A stretch of DNA of 64,000 bases from Notospermus geniculatus (Eukaryota > Nemertea > Pilidiophora > Heteronemertea > Lineidae). Position numbers and translations under genes: made by a program. The stretch spans positions 1,175 to 65,174 of the forward strand of contig NMRB01002857.1 of assembly GCA_002633025.1 (NCBI GenBank), written 5' to 3'. The notes beneath the pieces were generated by a model. The model had not been told where the DNA came from and searched no databases. It was given only the letters and a program-made list of their open reading frames with translations. How positions within the stretch are numbered: the stretch's first letter is position 1; each line of letters begins with the position of its first letter. Below, one piece after another: positions 11,672 to 25,300 of this stretch.

Positions 11672-11926
11672 TATAGACCGTTCTCAAATTGACGTAAACG
11701 ACAAAAATCTGCGTACTTTCGCTGAAATCTCACCCACAACCTCGGTCTGAAACTGAATGACGTAACACAGACACAGACAACCCCACGACAGTGACGTCGA
11801 AGACGTTGTGTCAGACTCGACCATTGCTGAATCATGGATGGCATCACGTCAGGCGGTTTCAGGTAGAGGTTCTGGTTGAGATTTTGGTGGAAGTGCGCAG
11901 ATCTGTGAATTTGAGAATGGTCTATT
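11672..11926. mobile_element. Inverted-repeat MITE (AGACCGTTCTCAAATT ends)
   Basis: The left end AGACCGTTCTCAAATTGACG and right end TTGAGAATGGTCT are inverted. A second copy spans about 41816-42063, next to the minus-strand exons inside TUFM. Confidence 0.7.
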
Positions 11927-12522
11927 AATCTAGTTACCGCTGAATATACTTAAGCTTACATGGAATGTACCAATAATTTGTCGTATGTAGAACTGGGGCC
12001 ACATTTATGAAGCCTTCGCAACTTTGCGTGCATGCAAATCTAAAGGCAGTCAGTGAACAATAGGGCATGTGCAGCCAAACAATAGGCTTGCATGAACAAT
12101 AGGGCATGTGCAGCCAAACAATAGGCTTGCATGCACACAACGTTGTGAAGGCTTCGTGAATATGGGCCCTGGTATACTTGTAAATACCGGGTACTGTTGT
12201 TCCTATGCAAGCCATAGGAGACCGAGACCTGAATTATATATTTTGAATGAATAAAATTCAATAATTATTGTATGTGTCTTGATATTCTGGCTTATTTCTT
12301 CAAAAGTCTCCTCCGACCCAAAGAAGGTAAGCTCCTCCATTTGAAGTACAAATCTTCAGTGCGGGGGTTATTGAGAATTTGCTCAAGGATCTAATGACTT
12401 CAATTTGACCTGGCAGTCGTAAGGTGAATCTGTAGTCTGTGTGCTCCAGAATGAAATAAGTGCTGCGGAATTGGCGCGGCAAAGACAAGAACCGGTCTAG
12501 TGAATAGTCTAATCTAGTCTAG

Positions 12523-12690
12523 CAGGCGCGGATCCAAGGGGCCGCACCCGGTGCATGCCCCCCTTTGGAGCAACAAATTATAAATTTGACTAAAATTCTG
12601 AAATTTGGAGCAAATCATTGAAATTCATAGCAGGTTTCAAAGTTTCTAGCACACTGCGCCCCCTCTTCCAAAATCGTGGATCCGCCCCTG
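12523..12690. mobile_element. hAT-like MITE, TSD TCTAG
   Basis: Starts CAGGCGCGGATCC and ends GGATCCGCCCCTG. It is flanked by TCTAG at 12518-12522 and 12691-12695. Same family as 3814-3996. Confidence 0.85.
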
Positions 12691-12706
12691 TCTAGTGAAG
12701 TGTTAA

Positions 12707-13605
12707 TGGCCTTGGTGAACCGCACATTTCAAAAGCTGAAATGTACTTCGTAACAGGTATTGGTAAACAGTAGCAGATCCATTTGTATTTCATTTTTCCG
12801 TCGGCCGACGCTATAGTATTATTGGCCCTGGTAAGTACGGAGGAGGCCATCACAAGCAACTCATGTTCCTCACTTGGATGGGGTATAATTTTACTTGCCC
12901 TTGCAAAGACACAAAGTACAAGGCACCACGGCTTACTGTCCCATGCGACGGACGTGAAGAGCCGGGAATGAAATCCCACATGGCCCGGGCTGGATTCGAA
13001 CCCGGGACCTGCCGCTTGCTAAGCGGACGTGATAACCACTAGGCTATCAGGCTCCTGCAAATCCATGCCCAGGCAATCTGACAGCCCTCGTTGATCATTC
13101 AGCACCACCCAACAGGTTTTCCTATGCCGCCTCACATTTTCTTGGATATATCATCTGATACCTACTAACCACAACTACTTCTTCATCAGCCATGCATACC
13201 ATCAATGGCCATTAGCACTGTTAGGCCGGGTTGACATAGAAGTATACAGTCTACGGACACGCGCGCAAACAAACGTTTCATGGTCATGAACCCTTTGTTA
13301 GGCCATTGTTCGCCCGCATGTCTGTATACACCTCAATGTAAACCTGGCGTACCGTATATACAGGTACCTCAATGTAAACCTGGCCTTAGCTACCCACTGG
13401 AAGGTCAGGGCTACATCACCGAGGTGACTTCCATGATGGATGTGTAAATATCTATCAGATTGAGGTGGCACAGGAAAACCCGTCGGATGTCGCTGGATGA
13501 TCAACAAGGGCTGCCAGATTGCAATGAGGATCTGCTGTTTACCTGTTGTCAAATTTATTTCAGCCATTGAAATGTGCGGGTTCACCAAGGCCATTACCAC
13601 TTTCC
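12707..13605. repeat. Inverted-repeat composite with tRNA-like segment
   Basis: Arms beginning ATGGCCTTGGTGAACC and ending GGTTCACCAAGGCCAT enclose repeats. One is a minus-strand tRNA-Ala-like stretch (12980-13053; A box TAGCCTAGTGG, B box GGTTCGAATCC) whose T stem does not pair. A second tRNA-like stretch lies just outside at 13619-13688 (+). Confidence 0.6.
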
Positions 13606-14840
13606 TCAAATGAGCCTTGATAACCGAGCAGTTATCACGTCTGCTCAGCAAGTGGCAGGTCCGGGTTCGAATCCCGCCCGGACCATATGGCGAGTTGAAA
13701 TGGTAATGGTGAGTTCTTATATAGCGCTTCATAGCGTATTAAGTGCTTCACACATTATTACAACAGCCTACGATTCAGAAACCTTTCTGTAGAAACCAAA
13801 GGGCAGCCACAATATAGCGCACACAATGGACATTTCAGGCCAGTTGGGACTTCCATTCCCGGCTCTTCTTCTGTCGCATGGGACAGTAAGCCGTGGTGCC
13901 TTGTACCTTGTGTCTTTGCAAGGGCAAGTAAAAGATCCCATCCAAGTGAGGAAGATGAGTAGCTTGAGATGGCCTCTTCCATACTTACCAGGGCCAATAT
14001 TGCTGTGGCTTCGGCTTGGACGGAATAACCAAGTGCAAACTTTCCTCATACAACATGCGACGGATTTTCCTATGCAGCCTCGCAGATTTTAGAATGGAAT
14101 AGAAAAATTGTCTAAAAAACATCTGGATTTATTTCTATTTCTATACAATTGTACATTTATCAACAAGTATAAAGAGCAATAAATAAGAACACGCGATTTA
14201 ACAGCAAATTTTAAGTACCTGCTAAACATGTACTACAGTGTGTTGAGGTCAACATAGGAAGGCATTACATGTATGGGTGGAAGTCTCCCATTGCACTCTG
14301 CCTAGCAATGATTTGAAGTTGCTGGGGGAGGGCAGAGGGTCAGGCCAATGTGTTGAAGGCCGCATAGTCGCCAGTGGTAGCATTAGTAGTGAGTTTTTGC
14401 AATGGCCTGGTTAGCCTATGACTCATGTCATAAGTATGACAACCATTAGTGAGGATTGCTTCCATTGTTAAAGCCAACTCGAACAATACATGAATTATCA
14501 CTGAATGTTGTAGGCCTACTGTCGGGTACCACTGGCGACTTTTGTCCACGACAAGGGGCGAATCTGAAGTCTGCGATATTCCCTCGACAAGCTGCGATAT
14601 TTAGCATTTGTAATGTTTTGCATAGGCAACAATCGAACATACACAGTCACTGATTAGTCGCGAGCTTCGTAGCCAATTGCACGTTGGCATCACCAATCCG
14701 TTGGTATTCGTACCTTGTCGAACACTGTCGAAGCTTACCACCAACGCGAGTTGTCAACTGATCGCTGTTTGGTCGAACACTCACAGGCGTAGACAAAATT
14801 AGTCGTGGGTGGTCGTACATGTATGCTTGTAGTTTCTTCG

Positions 14841-15197
14841 CACATTACTCGTAGCTAGTCGCAGACTCTCGTAGATAGTCGAGGTTATTCTTCCATAACC
14901 AAGACCTACGATCCTGTACGAATTGCTTCCACATTACTCGTAGCTAGTCGCAGACTGTCGTAGATAGTCGAGGTTATTCTTCCATAACCAAGACCTACGA
15001 TCCTGTACGAATTGCTTCCACATTACTCGTAGCTAGTCGCAGACTGTCGTAGATAGTCGAGGTTATTCTTCCATAACCAAGACCTACGATCCTGTACGAA
15101 TTGCTTCCACATTACTCGTAGCTAGTCGCAGACTGTCGTAGATAGTCGAGGTCATTCTTCCATAACCAAGACCTACAGTCCTGTACGAATTGCTTCA
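14841..15197 (+). repeat. 89-bp tandem repeat, four copies
   Basis: Units start ACATTACTCGTAGCTAGTCG at 14841, 14931, 15020 and 15109 and are almost identical. The array lies inside a larger inverted-repeat structure whose outer arms carry GTACCACTGGCGAC (~14526) and CACCAGTGGGATAC (~15393). Confidence 0.85.
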
Positions 15198-15641
15198 ACA
15201 ATCGACATGAGTGCGACTACCGGGTATATACAATATAACTTCGACTGAAATTTTGTAGCGTGCAAATTTTGAACTTTTTGAACATTCTTCTGATTCTGCG
15301 AGCCAGAGAATCATTGCGAACATAGACGACAGTCTGAGAACTGTTACGAGGAGCTACGATTTTTTCATTCATCCCTTGTCGCAGGCCAAAATTCACCAGT
15401 GGGATACTACTACAACCGGGCCGTTGCCAAAATTCACTAGTGGAGTAGGAACAGAAGTTACAAGTAGTGTGCTGGAAGCTACATGTGTGCGAGGTCCTGT
15501 ACGATGTGGTATCATCCTAAACAAACCTTTTATCTAACAACAAGTGGTTACATGTAGAGCGCTTTCAACTGTCAGTCGGAGTGCGACCAATGGCGCCATA
15601 ACAACATTCTAGTAAATTTGAATGGTCAGCCTACACCAATA

Positions 15642-16091
15642 GCCGCGTTTACACTGTGAAACATTTTGGTCCAGTTGAAGTGAACCGTATTTGGAACAGA
15701 CCAGGTCCACTTCATTTGCACCATTTAGACTGCAGTGATGAGTCACCGCGCAATGTCCCTGAAGCATCGCTCTCCATTCAGTGGAGGTAAGAAACTTGTG
15801 CGGAATCAGGCCAGGTTTTCTGCAAGTGACGCAAGGACGAACTGCCGGCATGCTCAATACCGTCCCAGGTAAGTGGACTCGGTTCAGTTCGCCATGCGTC
15901 AGGTTTACACTGCACATTTGGTCGGGGAACCGTACTCGGTCAGGACCGAGACCACCTCCTTCTGCGGGTCTCGGTACGGTTCACTTGTGGTCCGGACTGG
16001 GTACGCTTGGCAGGTTTACACTGCCACTTTTTTGCCGTACCATACTCGGTCCAGTCCGAATTCACTTGATTTTTGGCAGTGTAAATGCGGC
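15642..16091. mobile_element. TA-flanked foldback (GCCGCGTTTACACTG ends)
   Basis: Ends GCCGCGTTTACACTG and CAGTGTAAATGCGGC are flanked by TA on both sides. The interior is ~450 bp with further inverted symmetry. A second copy, split by an insertion, is at 36287-37832. Confidence 0.75.
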
Positions 16092-16345
16092 TAATGATTC
16101 TTCTCTTTTCGTAGGATCGAGATTAGTGTGAAAGTACACATGTACAAATGTATTGGTCCAACTAAAAACTCAGAAGCAAACATGTAGGCCTACTTGTATC
16201 ACTCCATCTTGAAATACCAAGGCCTCCAGTCACTTAGCCTTCTGACTATGTTTGAGAGCGGCGACCGAAGCTGTAGCAATTTTAACCCTTGGTGGTACAA
16301 GATGGTATCAATCCAACTGGATCCACACCATGACACTGATTCATA

Positions 16346-19300
16346 TCACCTGAAGATATTCTGCATTCTGGCCTTTTCCTCCTCATCTTTCTGTCTTTTG
16401 ATCTCTTGTAGATGTTGAAGTTCTTTATTAACGGTGGTAGTTAGTGACGAGTCCAGTTCTAATACTCTCTGAAAGTCCGCTTTTGCCTCTTCGAAGTCCC
16501 ACACAGCACCATGAGCTTTCCCTCGTCGAAAAAATGCCTTTACATTATCTATAATGAATACAGAGAAGTACTGTGGGAGATAAATTTCAGGGATACATTT
16601 TTGAGGCGATCTAGGAAAACCCGTCGGATGTCGCTTTACGATGAACAAGGAGTCAGATCAGGGGCGTAGCTAGTGGGGGGAGGGGGCAAATGCCCCACGA
16701 GCAAAAGGGACAAAACAAGTTTTTGCTCTGAAAGATCATTTCCCCCTCTTCAGGCCAAGTTAAGCCGACTTATACCTACAAGTCGTCATAGTGACGAGTA
16801 ATGCGTACATGTAAGTCGTCATTATGACGACTAACCATTACTTGTAATATTTCTAAGTCGACAGAAAATCTTCAGTCCCGAAAGTGTCGACTTAAGCGAG
16901 GTTTACTGTATTTTCCAATGCAACAGACAACAAAGTTTCCCCCTTAAGCCCCCGTCACATATCCACTCCGGGGCCCATACGGCGAGTAAAAACAGACATT
17001 TTGGCCAATTTCTACGGTGCCCAGTTTGATCTAGTATAATTTTCGCTTATCTATTGAGGCGATTTCGGCGTAATTCATCTTAGATCCGAGTTTCAGGCTC
17101 TAAAATCCACAGCAAGCCGCCGGGTGGGGAAAATCGTACGGGGCCCGGCGCATTTGTGACCTAGGCTTTAGCCAGACTTAAAGGAGCTGGACGTCCAAGT
17201 TACTGGTTCTCTATCCACGCGACGCCTGCGGTGCTGCCACCTATTGTCGGTGATTTGTACTGACGTGAATATCGTGAGTGAGTTGCATTGGACCGAGCAC
17301 CAGTCTAACGATCACGGGGCGCTACTGGTGCTGCCACCTTCACGAAGGAATAAAACTAGTTTGCTGGCCACTGTTTGTAAACAAACCAGTTTGTTTACAA
17401 CTTGGACGTCGAGCTCCTTTAAGGAAATACATGCACGGTATGTACCGGTACAGATTTCCTGGCATCACCCATGGATGCTCTTCAGCTTACCTGGGTCACT
17501 CTCTAATACTGTGCTAGTGTGTTCAATGACTGGATAATAGTCCTTTAACAGTAGCTTGCACTGGGCGTAATTTAGTAAGAGAGGCTCTTTCGTCTTCCTC
17601 AGGTCACACCAAGTTTCATCATGAGGTTTCTCCCTGAAACGACAGCAATTTTTACAATTTTACAATGTTGAAGTGGTTTTGTCCTTTTCTCTTTTTCAAC
17701 TAGATATCCAAAACAGAGCACAAATGAAATGGATCATGGATCATGTGCTCACCTGTTGGACATAATACTTAGTGTAATAACAGAGGGTGGTACATCAGTT
17801 GTGAGTAATCTGGGTCAAGTCATTCCTGACTTACAGGACTTTGATGATTTTGGGGTTATGCCACCTGGTGGCCATATTGGATGTCCAATCAGGCCGAAAC
17901 TTTACGTGCACATATACATGTACATGTAGATTGTCTAGAGGGAGCCACATATCAAATTCGAGCACTCTGGGTCAAGTCATTCCTGAGTTACAGCACTTGG
18001 ATGATTTTCGGGTTATGCCACCTAGTGGGCATATTGGATGTGACGCATTGCACATACATGACATAACGTCACGAATGATGCGAGACATCAGTGACATTTT
18101 CAACATCGCAACGCATGCGCTTTTGTGTTACAACTGAGTTGTTCCCCAGCACCTCCTTTGGGCATGCCAGTTCCCCATGCCCATTGTCCAAGGAAAATTG
18201 CTGACTTGTAAATTTCAACACACCATTCAATTTCAGTACAAAACTTCAGTTCAGGTGTTACCTTACCTAAGCATCAGTTGTTCAACCATTCCTATAGCCT
18301 CTGCATACCTCTCAGCTGCCAATGTATACTTCTTTTCCTTATAAAGAAGATTCCCTTCTTCTTTCAGTTTAGGAATTGCCTCTAATTTCTCATTTTCATT
18401 CATGACCCAACTCTCCTTCTTGTATTCCCCGGGCTCTTCAACTTTGAGAATTTCTGAAAGCACATGATGGAAGAATCTCTGAGATATCCAACATGAGAGT
18501 AAACATAAAGGGTGATCACCGCGCAATTAAGGGTGTTTAGCCTAATAAGCGTACAAATTCTGCATTACACAGTGTTGTAAATTGTCCTCCCTCCTGGACC
18601 GTACGGTGCTGCCATCTAGACTACCTTCTTGAAACCACATTTGAAGTTGTTGTTTGGTCACCCTTTGACCTGTTTGAACCGACCAATCATGCTTCTGCTA
18701 TTAATAGAGTTGATGTAACTTCAATTTCTTGTTATAAATAAACTGCGCATTTTAGCCTGATGTGTTGACCAGACCGGACGTCTTTCTTTTCTTTCTTTAC
18801 GGGAAAGTTTCCCGCCCCTGAAGAGTGTTGGGGCTCAACCCAGGGCCAGTGAGATGTTGGGCCTCAATACACAGGTTAAAGGCCTAGAAAAGCTATTGTC
18901 TGATGTCTGTATGGTGCTTCACCAGAGGCGTTTACCCGCAGGATAATCACACGTGTCTAACTATCCTGCGTCTAAGTCCAAGAGGACAAAGGAAATGTTG
19001 AACGATCAGTCAGGCTTGTCTAGAATTTGTCCAACACTTTCTTTTGTCCTCCCACACTAAGATGCAGGAAAGATAGGCGCGTGTGATCATCGTGTGGGTA
19101 AATGCCAGAGATCAGGCAGCATGCAGAAGGCAGAACAATAGTTTTCTAGGCCTTTAACCTGTGTAATGCAGAATTTGTATGCTGATTTGGCTAAACACCT
19201 TTTTGAATACGGCCCAGCGTCATCTCCGAATTTCGCAAGTTTTCGACCCCAACTAGGATCTTCCTCAGGCACTTTCTAGTAGAGATCCAAATTTTTGACC

Positions 19301-22300
19301 CCAACCAGGGTCTTCACCATTGCTGGTTTCCGCTGGACGTACCGGTATGTTGAGACAGGAGATAATTCCTCCTGGTTTGGACCAATGACACAAATGACAA
19401 CCCCCGATTTTCTACAGCTGAGTTACCCAAAGAGAGCCTACGGTACCTGAACTAACTTTCATTTGGAGGTCCCCGCCAGAGGGTACTTTGGGTACAAATA
19501 TAGTACCCTAAAGAAATTTGAATGTGAAATAGAAGTCGGGTTTCCAAGGTGAAAGACATTGCTTCCTACCAGAATCGAACCCACGAACCCTCGCATATGG
19601 CATCAATCGCCAGCACTCAGGGGCACACGCCTTAAACCACTAGGCCAAATCCCCATCTTGTAAAAGATGGTTCAATGACCCGTGTTTAAACGAGGCGCCC
19701 ATAAGTACCCTGCGAGTAGTCCAAACAATCTCCGAACCCAAACAGTTTTTATGTTATACAGGGTCACAAATAGAGGAGATACAAGTAAAGAATGTGAAAT
19801 AGAAGTCGGGTTTCCAAGGTGAAAGACATTGCTTCCTACCAGAATCGAACCCACGAACCCTCGCATATGGCATCAATCGCCAGCACTCAGGGGCACACGC
19901 CTTAAACCACTAGGCCAAATCCCCATCTTGTAAAAGATGGTTCAATGACCCGTGTTTAAACGAGGCGCCCATAAGTACCCTGCGAGTAGTCCAAACAATC
20001 TCCGAACCCAAACAGTTTTTATGTTATACAGGGTCACAAATAGAGGAGATACAAGTAAAGAATGTGAAATAGAAGTCGGGTTTCCAAGGTGAAAGACATT
20101 GCTTCCTACCAGAATCGAACCCACGAACCCTCGCATATGGCATCAATCGCCAGCACTCAGGGGCACACGCCTTAAACCACTAGGCCAAATCCCCATCTTG
20201 TAAAAGATGGTTCAATGACCCGTGTTTAAACGAGGCGCCCATAAGTACCCTGCGAGTAGTCCAAACAATCTCCGAACCCAAACAGTTTTTATGTTATACA
20301 GGGTCACAAATAGAGGAGATACAAGTAAAGAATGTGAAATAGAAGTCGGGTTTCCAAGGTGAAAGACATTGCTTCCTACCAGAATCGAACCCACGAACCC
20401 TCGCATATGGCATCAATCGCCAGCACTCAGGGGCACACGCCTTAAACCACTAGGCCAAATCCCCATCTTGTAAAAGATGGTTCAATGACCCGTGTTTAAA
20501 CGAGGCGCCCATAAGTACCCTGCGAGTAGTCCAAACAATCTCCGAACCCAAACAGTTTTTATGTTATACAGGGTCACAAATAGAGGAGATACAAGTAAAG
20601 AATGTGAAATAGAAGTCGGGTTTCCAAGGTGAAAGACATTGCTTCCTACCAGAATCGAACCCACGAACCCTCGCATATGGCATCAATCGCCAGCACTCAG
20701 GGGCACACGCCTTAAACCACTAGGCCAAATCCCCATCTTGTAAAAGATGGTTCAATGACCCGTGTTTAAACGAGGCGCCCATAAGTACCCTGCGAGTAGT
20801 CCAAACAATCTCCGAACCCAAACAGTTTTTATGTTATACAGGGTCACAAATAGAGGAGATACAAGTAAAGAATGTGAAATAGAAGTCGGGTTTCCAAGGT
20901 GAAAGACATTGCTTCCTACCAGAATCGAACCCACGAACCCTCGCATATGGCATCAATCGCCAGCACTCAGGGGCACACGCCTTAAACCACTAGGCCAAAT
21001 CCCCATCTTGTAAAAGATGGTTCAATGACCCGTGTTTAAACGAGGCGCCCATAAGTACCCTGCGAGTAGTCCAAACAATCTCCGAACCCAAACAGTTTTT
21101 ATGTTATACAGGGTCACAAATAGAGGAGATNTTTAGTTAAATTGTAGGCACATGCTCTAGCCTGAAAACTGTCCCCTAACTTTAAATTCAAAGTCATGAA
21201 TTTCATGACTTTAAGGCACATAAGTAAAATAGCAGTGTTTCCAATGGTACTGCGAGCCCTACATACAGTAGAAGATGCTGATATGAATATCAACATAGCT
21301 CCAGGTTACAGGGTAAAGCTACTGGGTTGCCTGGATGCCCCCACTGGTTAGTGAGACCACAACACTAATTCATGAATCAATGCATGCTCACAGACACTGT
21401 TCAAATATAACTACCGGTATTTGAATGACCTAAATTACCAATTAGGCATTGAGACTGTTGCCACACATAAAAGAATGAGTTGAAGTATGTTACCTTTCCT
21501 GATGAAAGATTAGTTAGGCTATAACAGCATGTTGAACTTCTCAAGTGATGAAAAGCACAGTGGCCATTTTTATCAGCTACATGTAAGGTTCAACATTGTA
21601 TTAGTGTTACCACTGGCTATGTGGGACAGGACACCAGTTACTGAGTTACTCATGCATAATTTGGAACTTCAAAGTGCGGGAAATTCAAATACCCCTGTTT
21701 TTTTTATTTCATTGAATACCGCCCCCTGGTGAACAGATCTGACATTAATGTCCGTTTGAACTGATGTAGAAAATATAATCATATCTGTCCTGTCACTTTT
21801 GTATACAGATCATTGGGCCTGAGATATCGCCATATTTCGTTTTACGGGAAACGCCCCCTGGAGAGCTTACTATGTGTCACATCGCGTTAATTTTTTGTTT
21901 CCGAGGAGAGTTCACCCAGGGCTACCTTCAGATGAAATTTGAAGTCTCTAGCTATTATGGCTACAAAACGTCGGGCATAGTTTGACGGACGGGGTGATGG
22001 ACTGACACGTGACGCCACTGAATACTTATTCTACTAGCTCTGCTGACCTTTGGTCAGCTGAGCTAACAAAAACTAACCAAAAGTGAATTCCAAAGGTTCA
22101 GGCTTGAGGACCAGTTCATCTAAATCTTTATACCCCAGTCCTCCCTGATCCTGCAGAGACATCATACCACAGACATGTTTCTTCTCACTGCTGGCCTTCT
22201 TCAAGGCTATGTCTCGTAGGCTTTTGGCTACCACAGGATACGATGACAGGTGCTGCAAGGTATAAAAGACATGATACTATCTGAGCTGCCACTTTAAACA

Positions 22301-25300
22301 TGTTAAAAGAGTGAATCTCAATCAGCCATCCACAGGAGATATGATGATCGAAGTACAGTGGGACCTCGGTTGGGGACCACCTCAGTAACAGGACCACCTC
22401 ACCTTAGTGGACCACTTTAGTCCAGTCCCGATTATTTTATCATTAATTTCCAGTAACATGACCACCTCGGTCGCGGACCGGGACCACTCTAAAAGTGGCA
22501 GTCCCAAATACCAAAATTCACCACAAAGTGGACCAGTGACCATAAACTCAAAGGAAACTGGCATGATCATGTTTATGATGATCCAGATCAGACACAACAG
22601 AAGTTCCACTTAGGCCTATCTCATCAGTCACTAAAGACCTACTGGTTGTAACACCTAACACCTGCCCTTTTCTTATTTCATGGCAAGTGAGAAGATGAGA
22701 TAATTCAAACAGTGTCAGTTAAGTTTTGGCAGGAAAACGCTGTCATATATTTCCCATTTGGTCTGACAATTTCGGTAACGGGACCACCTCACCTATGTCT
22801 TGGAGGAATTATACTGACAGGAGGAACAACGAGCTAATTGCCCCTCTATAATCCCTTTTTCACACCTCCCCAAACAATGGAACACAAAGGCCCGCAGTGT
22901 TTGCACAGCAATTAAGCCTGCTCGCTTGATCCTGATGATGGCCGCCGCCGCAGCCCGAATTGTCACTGCCATCTAGCGTGAGCTGGCGGTACTATGTGCC
23001 GGTATTNNNNNNNNNNNNNNNNNNNNNNNNNNNNNNNNNNNNNNNNNNNNNNNNNNNNNNNNNNNNNNNNNNNNNNNNNNNNNNNNNNNNNNNNNNNNNN
23101 NNNNNNNNNNNNNNNNNNNNNNNNNNNNNNNNNNNNNNNNNNNNNNNNNNNNNNNNNNNNNNNNNNNNNNNNNNNNNNNNNNNNNNNNNNNNNNNNNNNN
23201 NNNNNNNNNNNNNNNNNNNNNNNNNNNNNNNNNNNNNNNNNNNNNNNNNNNNNNNNNNNNNNNNNNNNNNNNNNNNNNNNNNNNNNNNNNNNNNNNNNNN
23301 NNNNNNNNNNNNNNNNNNNNNNNNNNNNNNNNNNNNNNNNNNNNNNNNNNNNNNNNNNNNNNNNNNNNNNNNNNNNNNNNNNNNNNNNNNNNNNNNNNNN
23401 NNNNNNNNNNNNNNNNNNNNNNNNNNNNNNNNNNNNNNNNNNNNNNNNNNNNNNNNNNNNNNNNNNNNNNNNNNNNNNNNNNNNNNNNNNNNNNNNNNNN
23501 NNNNNNNNNNNNNNNNNNNNNNNNNNNNNNNNNNNNNNNNNNNNNNNNNNNNNNNNNNNNNNNNNNNNNNNNNNTTAAAGCCCCACAGTATTGAATTTTA
23601 CTGGATTTTCAAAGTGTTGGGAGAATGCTGGTCGAGGTCTCATAGCATCGTGAAGGTCCCCAAAATGCCTGCCTGATGTGTATTTCCGAGAATCAAGGCC
23701 TAGTTTTCAGCACACAATGAAAAAATCTGCAGGGAGGGCTGTAATGTATTCAGACAGAGCGCAGTACATTTTACACGTCGTGACGTTGTGCACTGACGTC
23801 AAGAATCGCGGCGATGATTTGCGTTTTTCAGATTCAATACAGTGGGGCTTTAAGACTTGATTAAGTGCAAATGCTGAAATGGCAAACTCTGTCACTTTTT
23901 ATCCAGACATATGCCTCTTCCAGGCATTACAGTTTCAGTCCATGCATTCTTACCTCAGGTTCAACCTTAAACTTTGCAACTTCATTCACCGCCATGGTCT
24001 TGACACAAACTTCCCAGACTTCAAGTTTGAACTTCTTGCCAAGGATGAGTTCCATTGGCTTGTCATAATTCTTGCTGTTGTCGAGCACGGGAGCTTCATC
24101 ACTGCATTTTCTTGTCTCATAGTGGAATGTTATCTGTCAAATTGAAAGAAATGAAATTGAAAGGGTAAGGAAAGAAGCAAAGACTGGATGGGCCATGACC
24201 AGGTGCGGATCCAGGTGGCAAACCCGGCCTGTTTCCCCCCCCCCCCATTTTTCGGTGACCAATGCAGTGTTAGAAAAATTGCCCTTTTTCAAAGTGCCAC
24301 ACATTAATCAAAAGCGCCCTGGGTCATATTATTGACCCTTGATCAAAAATTCTCTAGGCCTACCAAAAACCCTGGGGGATTGCATTCTCAAGACGCTTGA
24401 TTCAGCTCATTCTAGCAGCCTTGGTCCCACTGTGTCAAGCCCGAGCAATAGCCTAGGGACTTTTGGCAAGGCAGTGTTATATCTAGGATTTCAGAAGGGC
24501 ATGGTGCAAACTTTGTGAAAAGGGCACTTCAACCTAGAAAAGGGCACTTTTCATTCGCGACATTTCTTCTAACGGAATTTGAAAAGCTAAAAAGTTAAAA
24601 AGGTCTCGATAACTCTACAGTCAACAGCCAATTTAAGCCAGTTTCTAAGGTGATATGACCAAAAGAGACCATGGCCCAAAGGGTCTGGGAGTACTAAAAA
24701 CCTTTTTAAAAAAATTCTTTTTTAGGGGCATGGCGCCCTAGGGGGTTAAAAAGGGCACAATGGCGCCCCCTTTTGGTGGCATGGCGTGGCGCCACTCTAG
24801 GCCTAAAATGGTCTAGAATAGGCCTATATATAACACTGCAAGGTTCCGTAAAATCGATCCGTATCAGTACCGACCGGTTACGTATGTATGAATAGGCCTA
24901 TGTTAGCCTAGGCCTAGCCCTAGGCCTACGAATAGAAATGCTTTTAGCATGTTAGGCTCGATACGTCATAGGCGTAGGCCTAGGCCCTAGGCCTACGTGA
25001 CACGGATCAACGATACGGAGCCTCGCCAAAAGTCCCTAGTAGGACCAAGGCCACTTCTTCCAAGTTCGGCCTAGGCCTACCCACATAAGCCCATGAAGCC
25101 CCACCAGGCCTACTAATGAATGTTTCAAACTGTCGCCGAGAGAGGGCAGCACAATCCTGTTCCTACGCGCCGGCCGAGATGACGATTTCCCCAATGAGAT
25201 TCCGGGCCGAAAATAAACTGAAATTCATGCAGAGACGTACTAGTGTCTTCTAATATTCATGATCATACTTTTGTGTTATCGGGATAAGCCGGTGTGGGAC

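Larger units (their letters stand above)
10129..16345. other. Intergenic region between convergent TBL2 and AIP; repeats
   Basis: No gene was recognised. It holds nested foldbacks (10663-10863, 10908-11498), an 11672-11926 inverted-repeat element, a foldback at 11997-12172 with a ~40-bp internal duplication, a hAT-like MITE (12523-12690), a ~900-bp inverted-repeat composite with tRNA-like segments (12707-13605), the 89-bp array (14841-15197) and a TA-flanked element (15642-16091). Confidence 0.7.

Noticed and set aside
12980-13053. tRNA-Ala-like sequence on the minus strand
   Set aside because: A and B boxes are good, but the T stem and acceptor stem do not pair properly and the sequence is embedded in a repeat; it is a SINE head, not a tRNA gene.
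13619-13688. tRNA-like sequence on the plus strand
   Set aside because: The B box is fine, but the A box is degenerate and the acceptor does not pair.
19521-21130. Regular repeats as a CRISPR array
   Set aside because: Units are 270 bp, contiguous, without unique spacers, in a eukaryotic intron.
22960-23676. Long open frames across the N gap
   Set aside because: They consist of undetermined residues.
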